Assembly: GCA_934567745.1 (NCBI GenBank)
Contig: CAKTJM010000001.1
Span: 1-48,092, forward strand
Length of the DNA stretch: 48,092 nucleotides
Direction of reading: 5' to 3'
Origin: an uncultured Eubacteriales bacterium
GTDB taxonomy: Bacteria; Bacillota; Clostridia; Oscillospirales; Oscillospiraceae
The translations under genes were made by a program, and so were the position numbers. The notes under the pieces are model-generated. The model did not search any database, was not told where the DNA came from, and saw only the letters and a program-made list of their open reading frames with translations. Shown in pieces: positions 24,512-31,653 of the stretch (the first letter of the stretch is position 1; each line of letters starts with the position of its first letter).

Positions 24512-25012
24512 TTACTCAGTTTTATCAAGGAGCTGCTCAAGAGCGGCCCATCTGGGATCGGCCTGCTTTTTACACCGGCATGGCTCGCGGTCGAGGTCCG
24601 CGCCGCAGCCGGGGCAAAGTCCCTTGCAGTCTTCTGAGCATAGATGTTTCGTGTCCATGTCGAGGATGAAGGCCGTGTAGGCCAGCGCCCCCACGTCCAC
24701 GGTACCGTCCTCCAGCAGGACCAGGTCGTCGTCCTCCTCGCCCTCTAACGTCTCGGCGAGCAGACAGGAGAGACGGACGGTCTTCTCTCTGGTGAACGGG
24801 GCCATGCAGCGGTCGCAGGTGTAGTCGAGGACCGAGGTGGCCGTCCCTTCGAGCGTGAGCACATCGGCGACGTTGCGCACGGTGCCTTGCACCTGCACAG
24901 GGCGGTCGATGGGCCGCTCGCCGAAGAAGTCCTCCCCGGACAGGTCCAGGGAAAACGAGAACGGGAGACTGGCTCCGGGCACATGGATGATGGTTCTCAG
25001 GTCCAAACGCAT
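24512..25012 (-). CDS. DUF177 (YceD-family) protein
   Basis: The protein has 166 aa. An N-terminal beta-rich part is followed by LDYTCDRCMAPF, an acidic loop EGEEDDDLVLL, AFILDMDTKHLCSEDCKGLCPG and CGADLDREPCRCK. The cysteine pattern and its position before rpmF identify the YceD/DUF177 family, linked in bacteria and plants to 23S rRNA accumulation. GAGGAG precedes the ATG at 25012; longer in-frame starts extend past the promoter and are rejected. Confidence 0.9.
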   Translation of the reverse strand: MRLDLRTIIHVPGASLPFSFSLDLSGEDFFGERPIDRPVQVQGTVRNVADVLTLEGTATSVLDYTCDRCMAPFTREKTVRLSCLLAETLEGEEDDDLVLLEDGTVDVGALAYTAFILDMDTKHLCSEDCKGLCPGCGADLDREPCRCKKQADPRWAALEQLLDKTE

Positions 25013-25040
25013 AGCGCACTCCTCACATGGTACAGGGGAT

Positions 25041-25069
25041 ATTCTAACAAAAACTTTGCGAGATGTCAA
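25041..25069 (-). promoter_or_regulatory. Promoter of DUF177-rpmF
   Basis: On the minus strand, TTGACA (25064-25069), a 17-bp spacer and TAGAAT (25041-25046) lie about 30 bp before the start at 25012. Confidence 0.85.
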
Positions 25070-25085
25070 ATGTTTTCTCGAAGTT

Positions 25086-25114
25086 TTGCAATTTTCTTCA
25101 AAATGTGGTAGGAT
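25086..25114 (+). promoter_or_regulatory. Promoter of the pseudouridine synthase gene
   Basis: TTGCAA (25086-25091), a 17-bp spacer and TAGGAT (25109-25114), divergent from the DUF177-rpmF promoter. Confidence 0.65.
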
Positions 25115-25201
25115 GGGAGCGGCGAGCCGCCCCGAACACACAGTATACACGACCGGAGGGGCCTTGGCAAGCACCGATCTCAAAAAAAGGCGGACACGAC
25201 G

Positions 25202-26173
25202 ATGCGGGAATTCACGATCAAGAAGAACGACGCGGGCCAGCGGCTCGACCGGTGGCTGGGCAAGACCCTGCCCCTCCTCCCCGCGCCCCTGGCGCAGAAA
25301 TACATCCGCATCAAGCGGGTCAAGCTCAACGGCAAGGGCGCGAAGCGGGACGTGCGCCTGCAGGAGGGGGACGTCCTCTCCCTGTACATCAACGACGAGT
25401 TCTTCGACCGGCCCACGCCGGAGAACGCCTTCCTCTCGGTCTTCAAGCCGCAGCTGACCATCGTCTACGAGGACGAGGACCTGCTGCTGGTGGACAAGCG
25501 GCCGGGGATGGTGGTCCACCCGGACGAGACGGAGCGGGTGAACACCCTCATCACGCACATCCAGGCCTACCTATATCAAAAGAAGGAGTGGAGCCCGTAT
25601 TGGGAAAACTCCTTCGCCCCGGCCCTGTGCAACCGGATCGACCGGAACACCGGCGGCATCGTGATCGCCGCGAAGAACGCCGAGACCCTGCGGATCATGA
25701 ACCAGAAGATCCGCGACCGGGAGGTGGAGAAGTCCTACCTCTGCCTGGTCCTCGGGACGATGGCCCCGCCGGAGGGGAAGCTGGAGGGCTTCCTGCTCAA
25801 GGACGAGGAGAAGAAGCAGGTCTCGGTCCACCGCCGCCCCGTCGAGGGCGGGCGGACGGCGGTGACGCTGTACCGGACGCTGGCCCGGCGCGACGGGCTG
25901 TCGCTGGTCGAGTGCCGCCTGATCACGGGCCGGACGCACCAGATCCGCGCGCAGTTCGCGGCGGCGGGGCACCCGCTGCTGGGCGACGGCAAATACGGCC
26001 GCGCGCGGGAGAACAAGAGGTACGGGCGGAACGGTCAGGCGCTGTGCTCCTATAAGCTGGCCTTCCGCTTCACGACGGACGCGGGCCGCCTGGCCCACCT
26101 GGACGGGCGGACCTGGACCGTGGAGCGCGTGGACTTCGCGGAGGAGTATTTCCCGGACGTCAAGATCGACTGA
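25202..26173 (+). CDS. RluA-family RNA pseudouridine synthase
   Basis: The protein has 323 aa. An N-terminal S4-like RNA-binding region (GQRLDRWLGKTL to VKLNGK) is followed by the catalytic domain: LLLVDKRPGMVVHPD, the active-site segment NRIDRNTGGIV with the catalytic Asp, EKSYLCLVLG, and LITGRTHQIRAQFAAAGHPLLGDGKYG. It isomerises uridines in rRNA or tRNA; the exact target is not readable. It is monocistronic, followed by about 80 bp without features and then the MITE-like element. Confidence 0.93.
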   Translation: MREFTIKKNDAGQRLDRWLGKTLPLLPAPLAQKYIRIKRVKLNGKGAKRDVRLQEGDVLSLYINDEFFDRPTPENAFLSVFKPQLTIVYEDEDLLLVDKRPGMVVHPDETERVNTLITHIQAYLYQKKEWSPYWENSFAPALCNRIDRNTGGIVIAAKNAETLRIMNQKIRDREVEKSYLCLVLGTMAPPEGKLEGFLLKDEEKKQVSVHRRPVEGGRTAVTLYRTLARRDGLSLVECRLITGRTHQIRAQFAAAGHPLLGDGKYGRARENKRYGRNGQALCSYKLAFRFTTDAGRLAHLDGRTWTVERVDFAEEYFPDVKID

Positions 26174-26254
26174 ACGCGGGGGCGCGCATCGGTCCGCTCT
26201 GGCGCGGAAGCCGTTCCGTACACGGCGCAAGGAGCGACCTGCCGCATCCGTGCA

Positions 26255-26394
26255 CCCTCTCAGTCACGGCCGCGCCGTGACAGCTCCCCCAGAGGGGGAG
26301 CTCGCTGCGCGGCGCTCTCCCATGCGTGGGAGCGGTGCGCCCACCCAAAGAGCTCTCCCTCTGGGAGAGCTGGCGCCGAAGGCGACTGAGAGGG
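26255..26394. mobile_element. 140-bp MITE-like element with 11-bp terminal inverted repeats
   Basis: Perfect terminal repeats CCCTCTCAGTC (26255-26265) and GACTGAGAGGG (26384-26394) bound a non-coding segment made of three hairpins. These are AGCTCCCCC/GGGGGAGCT (26282-26302), CTCCCA/TGGGAG (26317-26332) and AGCTCTCCC/GGGAGAGCT (26351-26371). No coding capacity and no obvious target-site duplication is seen. Elements with CTCTCAGTC ends and AGCTCCC hairpins are dispersed in many gut Clostridia (general recollection, not checked). It lies between two convergent genes. Confidence 0.75.
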
Positions 26395-26434
26395 CGACCG
26401 CCCCGCCGCCTGCCGATCGAGCTCTCATGAGGAT

Positions 26435-26465
26435 AAAAAGGCCCCTGCCAAATGGCAGGGGCCTT
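26435..26465 (-). terminator. Terminator of the 183-aa lipoprotein gene
   Basis: A stem of about 12 bp (AAGGCCCCTGCC/GGCAGGGGCCTT) with a four-base loop is followed on the minus strand by TTTTTAT. It lies just past the gene stop at 26471. Confidence 0.85.
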
Positions 26466-26470
26466 TGCGT

Positions 26471-27022
26471 TCACGCCTGCACCAACGCAGAACGCAGGGT
26501 GTCCACCAGGCCCTCGGCCTGGGTGAGGTCCATCACGGAGAAGTCGGTGTCCACGCCGGCCTCGTCCAGCGCCTCGAGCATCGACGCGGGGTCGCGGGCC
26601 AGGGTGCGGGCGTCCGTCTCGATGGCGGGCCAGTTCTCCTGGAAGACCTGCTGACGGTCGGCGGGCAGGGCGTCGTACCACTCCTTCGCCGCCACGGCGA
26701 CGGCCTGGAGGTCGGTCTCCTTCAGGTCCTTCGCGCAGGCCACCAGATCGGCGGCCGCCTGCGTGGCCTTCAGGCTGCACCCCGCGGTGCCCTCCTCATA
26801 CGACACGCAGGCGTCCAGCGCGGCGACCAGCGTCTCCTTCGGGAGCGCGCAGGTCGTCTCGCCCTCCGGCTGCTGCGCCTGACCGGCCTCGCCCGCCGGG
26901 GCGATGGCGGAGGTGTCCTCGCCCCCCGTGGCCGGATCGTTCGACGTGTCGCCCTGGCCGCAGCCCGCCAGGAGCGAAAGGCTCAGGCACAGCGCCAGGC
27001 CCAAAGCTAAGGATCTCCTCAT
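26471..27022 (-). CDS. Lipoprotein of unknown function
   Basis: The protein has 183 aa. The signal peptide ends in the lipobox LAGC. A low-complexity linker rich in Gly, Ala, Glu and Gln (about residues 22-55) precedes a mostly helical domain with three cysteines (TTCALPKE, DACVSYEE, AGCSLKA) plus VACAKDL. No family was recognised. GGAGGG lies before the ATG. It is monocistronic, with a strong -10 and a PHO-box-like repeat array over its promoter, so it may belong to a phosphate or stress regulon. Confidence 0.78.
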   Translation of the reverse strand: MRRSLALGLALCLSLSLLAGCGQGDTSNDPATGGEDTSAIAPAGEAGQAQQPEGETTCALPKETLVAALDACVSYEEGTAGCSLKATQAAADLVACAKDLKETDLQAVAVAAKEWYDALPADRQQVFQENWPAIETDARTLARDPASMLEALDEAGVDTDFSVMDLTQAEGLVDTLRSALVQA

Positions 27023-27054
27023 GTGAGGTCCCTCCTTTCATCCTTGTGGCCCAC

Positions 27055-27121
27055 ATTATAGGGAGCGATCGTGAACGATCCAAGCACAGCTCGTGAACGT
27101 TTTTCGGACGATCTGTGAACG
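27055..27121 (-). promoter_or_regulatory. Promoter with an 11-bp-periodic GTTCAC repeat array (PHO-box-like)
   Basis: On the minus strand, TTGGAT (27078-27083), a 17-bp spacer and TATAAT (27055-27060) form the promoter. Overlapping and upstream of it, GTTCAC occurs three times at exact 22-bp steps (plus-strand GTGAAC starting at 27071, 27093 and 27115). The two intervening 11-bp frames also start with GT, so five consecutive 11-bp units span 27066-27120. Direct repeats of 11-nt units starting GTTCAC are the pattern bound by PhoP/PhoB-type response regulators, well known in actinomycetes. Which regulator acts here is inference. Confidence 0.65.
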
Positions 27122-27173
27122 ATCTTTGTCCAAAGCACCGAATATCCCCCATTCCGGGGCGTTCCTTTCTGTC

Positions 27174-27202
27174 TTGACAGAAAAGACGATCCCTGTTATC
27201 AT
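27174..27202 (+). promoter_or_regulatory. Promoter of the long leader upstream of potABCD
   Basis: TTGACA (27174-27179), a 17-bp spacer and TATCAT (27197-27202). It lies about 410 bp before potA. I see no equally good promoter nearer to potA. Confidence 0.7.
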
Positions 27203-27499
27203 GTTAGCATCTGATGACGGAAGGGTCTATGATACGTCTTCCCACAAGCAGGACACGACCGCCGCTGGATCCCCCCTCCTCTGCGAGGGCCAGCGCCTAA
27301 GGCCAGACGGACAGCCGGGTCGAATGCCGAGCTCCGCGTGTGCGGCGGCAACTTCTGTTGCCTTATTGATTGGGTTCAAAGCCCAAGTTTTATAAGTTGG
27401 TAACTATAAACCAGTGCTCTCGGGCATGCAAACTTGTGAAATGATCAATAAGAGTAGTAAAAGTAAGTTCCTTGCTATATAGACTCTCAACGACCCATC

Positions 27500-27549
27500 C
27501 ACCACTCCCCTCCTCCCTCGCGGCGGGCGGTCCCCCCGTGGTGTTTTTT
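27500..27549 (+). terminator. First terminator in the potA leader
   Basis: CACCAC (27500-27505) pairs with GTGGTG (27538-27543) around an inner GC-rich region that can form CCC/GGG pairs; TTTTTT follows (27544-27549). The stem is imperfect and its strength is uncertain. Confidence 0.55.
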
Positions 27550-27551
27550 GC

Positions 27552-27587
27552 AAGTGACGGTGCTCTGAGCTGCACCGTCACTTTTTT
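27552..27587 (+). terminator. Second, strong terminator directly before potA
   Basis: A 12-bp perfect stem AAGTGACGGTGC/GCACCGTCACTT (27552-27563 with 27572-27583) and an 8-nt loop run into a six-T tract. It ends only about 10 bp before the potA GGAGGG site, so any transcript from the upstream promoter must pass it to express the operon. Confidence 0.85.
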
Positions 27588-27610
27588 GCTTTCCATTGGA
27601 GGGTGGGCCT

Positions 27611-28731
<1,121 letters not shown>

Positions 28732-28735
<4 letters not shown>

Positions 28736-29628
28736 CCGAAAAGCACACCCGCGACGAGCGCCGCATCGCCCGCGCCGACCACATCGCGCTCGGGCCGTAT
28801 GCGCTCTGGTCGCTCCTGTTCATCCTGGTGCCCCTCGTCTTCGTGGCCTACTACGCCTTCACGGACGCGAGCTTCCAGTTCACCACGGAGAACGTGCGGC
28901 GCTTCTTCACCGCCACCTCGATGGTCATGACCGACGACGGCGCGGCGAAGGAGGTCCACACCTATCTCGTCATCTTCTGGCGGTCGCTCAAGCTGGCGGT
29001 CATCTCCACCGCCATCTGTCTCGTGCTCGGCTACCCCATCGCCTACATCATGGCCCGGGCGGAGCCGCGCGTGCAGAAGACCATGATCACCGTCATCATG
29101 ATCCCCATGTGGATGAACTTCCTCATCCGGACCTACGCCTGGATGACCATCCTCCAGGACACGGGCATCTTCAACAACCTCCTGTCGCTGCTGCACCTGG
29201 CCCCGCTGCACATCATCGGCACGGAGGCCGCCGTGGTCATCGGCATGGTCTATGACTACTTCCCGTACATGATCCTGCCGCTGTACTCCATCATGGCCAA
29301 GATGGACGTGCGCCTGCTGGAGGCCGCCCGCGACCTCGGCTGCAACGGCTTCGGCGTCCTGCGCCGCGTCATCTGGCCGCTGAGCCTGCCGGGCGTCATC
29401 TCCGGGATCACCATGGTGCTCATCCCCTCGATCAGCACCTTCTACATCTCCCAGAAGCTCGGCGACGGCAAGTTCTTCCTCATCGGCGACGCCATCGAGG
29501 GGCAGTATGTCGCCAACAACCTCCATTTCGCCGCCGCCATCGCCTTCGTGCTGATGGTCGTCCTGCTCGCGTGCATGGCCGTCATGCACCGGCTGACCGG
29601 GCGGCGCGCAGAAGGGGGGCTGGTGTAA
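28732..29628 (+). CDS. potB: Spermidine/putrescine ABC transporter permease PotB
   Basis: The protein has 298 aa with six membrane helices: the first at [19 protein letters not shown], then the characteristic large external segment before [19 protein letters not shown]. The EAA loop reads [41 protein letters not shown] is strongly PotB-like. The start overlaps potA by four bases. The stop TAA directly abuts the next ATG with no gap. Confidence 0.93.
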
Positions 29629-31554
29629 ATGAGACCCATCGCGAAGGTCTACACGGCCCTGATCTTCCTCTTCCTCTTCGCGCCCATCGCGATCATGCTC
29701 TTCTTCTCCTTCAACAGCGGCAACAGCCTGTCGGTCTTCTCCGGCTTCTCGCTGTACTGGTACAAGGAGCTGTTCCATGACACGAACACCCTCGGCGCGC
29801 TGAAGAACACTCTGGTGCTGGCCCTGTGCGCGTCGGTCCTGTCCACGATCATGGGCACCGCCGCCGCCGTCGGCATCAACAAGCTGCGCAGCCGCTACAT
29901 GAAGACGGCGATGAACACCGTCACGAACATCCCCATGACGAACCCGGACATCATCACCGGCATCTCCCTGATGCTCATGTTCGTCTTCGCCGGTCGGCTC
30001 ATGGGCCTGGGCACCAGCCTGAACTTCTGGACGATGCTGATCGCGCACATCACCTTCTGCCTGCCCTACGTCATCCTCCAGGTCCTGCCGAAGCTGCGGC
30101 AGATGGACGCCTCCCTGCCCGAGGCCGCGATGGACCTCGGCTGCACGCCGCTGCGCGCCTTCTTCAAGGTCGAGCTGCCGGAGATCCTGCCGGGCGTGCT
30201 GACGGGCCTGATCATGGCCTTCACCCTGTCGCTGGACGACTTCGTCATCAGCTACTTCACCTCCGGCAACGGCTTCGAGACGCTGCCGATCCGCATCTAC
30301 AGCATGACGAAGAAGACGGTCACGCCGAAGATGTACGCCCTGGCGACGCTCATCTTCTTCGCGATCCTGGCCCTGCTGATCGTGAACAACCTGATGGACG
30401 ACTCCGGCGAGAAGGAGAAGAAGGCCCGCAGCGGGCGCGGGCGCAAGGCCCTCGCCGGGGCGGTGCTGGGCGTGGCCGCGGTGCTGATCGTGGTCACCTC
30501 CCTCGTCGGCAAGGGGACGGACACCCTGACGCTGAACGTCTACAACTGGGGCGAGTACATCTCCGACGGCTCGGACGGCTCCTTCGACACGATCAAGGAG
30601 TTCGAGAAGTGGTACGAGGAGACGTATGGCCAGAAGGTCCACGTGAACTACTCCACCTTCGCCTCGAACGAGGACATGTACGCCAAGCTCAAGAGCGGGG
30701 CGGTGAGCTACGACGTGATCATCCCGTCGGACTACATGATCGCGCGGCTGCGCGACGAGGGGATGCTGCTCCCGCTGGACTACAGCAACATCCCGAACTA
30801 TCAGTACATCGACGAGAAGTACCGCGGCCTGTACTACGACCCGAACGACGAGTACACCGTGCCGTACACCTATGGCGTGATCGGCGTCATCTATGACGCC
30901 AACGTCGTGGACGAGGCCGACACCGGCGGCTGGGACCTGCTGTGGAACGAGAAGTACAAGCGCTCGATCCTCCAGTTCAACAACTCCCGCGACGCCTTCG
31001 GCACGGCGATGTACAAGCTGGGCATCGACGTGAACACGACCGACAAGAGCGAGTGGGACCGTGCCTTCCAGGAGCTGATGGACCAGCGCCCGCTGGTGAA
31101 GGCCTACGTGATGGACGAGATCTACAACGCGCTCGAGTCCGGCGAGGCGGCGATCGGCGCGTACTACGCCGGGGACTACTTCACCATGCAGGAGGCCCAG
31201 GCGGACACGGTGGATCTGCAGTTCTACTATCCGGACGAGACGAACTACTTCTTCGACGCGATGTGCATCCCGACCTGCTGCCAGGAGAAGGAGCTGGCCG
31301 AGATCTTCATCGACTACATGCTCAGCGAGGAGCCTGCGATCGCGAACGCGGAGTACATCTGGTACGCCTCGCCGAACGCCCTCGTCTACGAGAGCGAGGA
31401 CTACATCGACGAGATGGGCGAGGACGCCATGGAGATCCTCTACCCGCCGATGGACGACTTCGCCGACCGGTACAACCGGTTCGCCTATCAGAACCTGTCC
31501 GACGACATGCTCGCGTACATGAACACCCTCTGGGAGGGGCTGAAGATCAACTGA
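29629..31554 (+). CDS. PotC permease fused to PotD polyamine-binding protein
   Basis: The protein has 641 aa. Residues 1 to about 260 form a PotC permease: VFSGFSLYWYKELF, the EAA loop LPEAAMDLGCTPLRAFFKVELPEILPG and LSLDDFVISYFTSG. A last membrane segment ALAGAVLGVAAVLIVVTSLVG (about residues 275-297) leads outside to a complete PotD-type binding protein: LNVYNWGEYISDGS, VNYSTFASNEDMYAKL, YDVIIPSDYMIARL, PYTYGVIGVIYD and EAAIGAYYAGDY. There is no stop, frameshift or lipobox between the parts. The fusion tethers the receptor to the channel, giving one binding domain per PotC. Aromatic and acidic residues typical of the polyamine pocket are present. Confidence 0.93.
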   Translation: MRPIAKVYTALIFLFLFAPIAIMLFFSFNSGNSLSVFSGFSLYWYKELFHDTNTLGALKNTLVLALCASVLSTIMGTAAAVGINKLRSRYMKTAMNTVTNIPMTNPDIITGISLMLMFVFAGRLMGLGTSLNFWTMLIAHITFCLPYVILQVLPKLRQMDASLPEAAMDLGCTPLRAFFKVELPEILPGVLTGLIMAFTLSLDDFVISYFTSGNGFETLPIRIYSMTKKTVTPKMYALATLIFFAILALLIVNNLMDDSGEKEKKARSGRGRKALAGAVLGVAAVLIVVTSLVGKGTDTLTLNVYNWGEYISDGSDGSFDTIKEFEKWYEETYGQKVHVNYSTFASNEDMYAKLKSGAVSYDVIIPSDYMIARLRDEGMLLPLDYSNIPNYQYIDEKYRGLYYDPNDEYTVPYTYGVIGVIYDANVVDEADTGGWDLLWNEKYKRSILQFNNSRDAFGTAMYKLGIDVNTTDKSEWDRAFQELMDQRPLVKAYVMDEIYNALESGEAAIGAYYAGDYFTMQEAQADTVDLQFYYPDETNYFFDAMCIPTCCQEKELAEIFIDYMLSEEPAIANAEYIWYASPNALVYESEDYIDEMGEDAMEILYPPMDDFADRYNRFAYQNLSDDMLAYMNTLWEGLKIN

Positions 31555-31583
31555 AGATCAACAGAAGATCGGATCCGATGCGA

Positions 31584-31618
31584 AAAGGGAGCGCTGCCCG
31601 GTGGGCAGCGCTCCCTTT
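31584..31618. terminator. Terminator between potCD and polC
   Basis: A perfect stem of up to 16 bp (AAAGGGAGCGCTGCCC with its complement, 31584-31599 and 31603-31618) and a 3-nt loop lie between convergent genes. Plus-strand Us follow (CCCTTTCTG), and AAAA on the left gives Us for the minus strand. Confidence 0.8.
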
Positions 31619-31653
31619 CTGTCATCGTTATGGTCAAGATCGTGCGTCCCCGC

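Larger units (their letters stand above)
27207..27590 (+). ncRNA. Candidate structured leader or small RNA before the polyamine operon
   Basis: No convincing ORF is present. From the predicted transcription start there is a GC-rich part with stems CCGCCGC/GCGGCGG (27259-27265 with 27342-27348), the alternative CGCTGG/CCAGCG around CCCTC/GAGGG, CCGC/GCGG (27334-27345) and a GGCAAC/GTTGCC hairpin. Then comes an AT-rich part with nested pairs CTTATTGAT/ATCAATAAG (27362-27370 with 27444-27452), CAAGTTT/AAACTTG (27384-27390 with 27430-27436) and TGGT/ACCA, and a 6-bp hairpin AGTAAG/CTTGCT. Two terminators follow. I could not match 6S, tmRNA, RNase P, SRP, T-box or common riboswitch motifs. It could be a free small RNA, an attenuating leader, or a remnant of an inserted element. 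Confidence 0.5.

Noticed and set aside
26174..26254. A gene or RNA directly after the pseudouridine synthase
   Set aside because: Nothing beyond ordinary GC-rich sequence; no start with a ribosome site and no clear stem until the MITE-like element.
27093..27395. A 100-codon plus-strand frame starting MNVFRTICERS
   Set aside because: It begins before the promoter at 27174, has no ribosome site and no domain; it is better explained as leader RNA.
27364..27395. TTGGG/CCCAA hairpin with GTTTTAT as a third terminator
   Set aside because: A stem of only 5 bp and a weak U-run; the bases pair better in the larger nested structure.
27207..27490. 6S RNA, tmRNA, SRP RNA, RNase P RNA or a T-box in the pot leader
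   Set aside because: None of the signature motifs I know (tmRNA ends, the SRP GGTCAGG-type loop, RNase P P4 motifs, the T-box GGTGGNACCGCG) could be found. A 6S-like fold cannot be excluded by eye.
27390..27596. A 68-codon frame on the minus strand in the pot leader
   Set aside because: It has no ribosome site, runs through both terminator hairpins and has no recognisable motif; kept only as a possible remnant in the findings.
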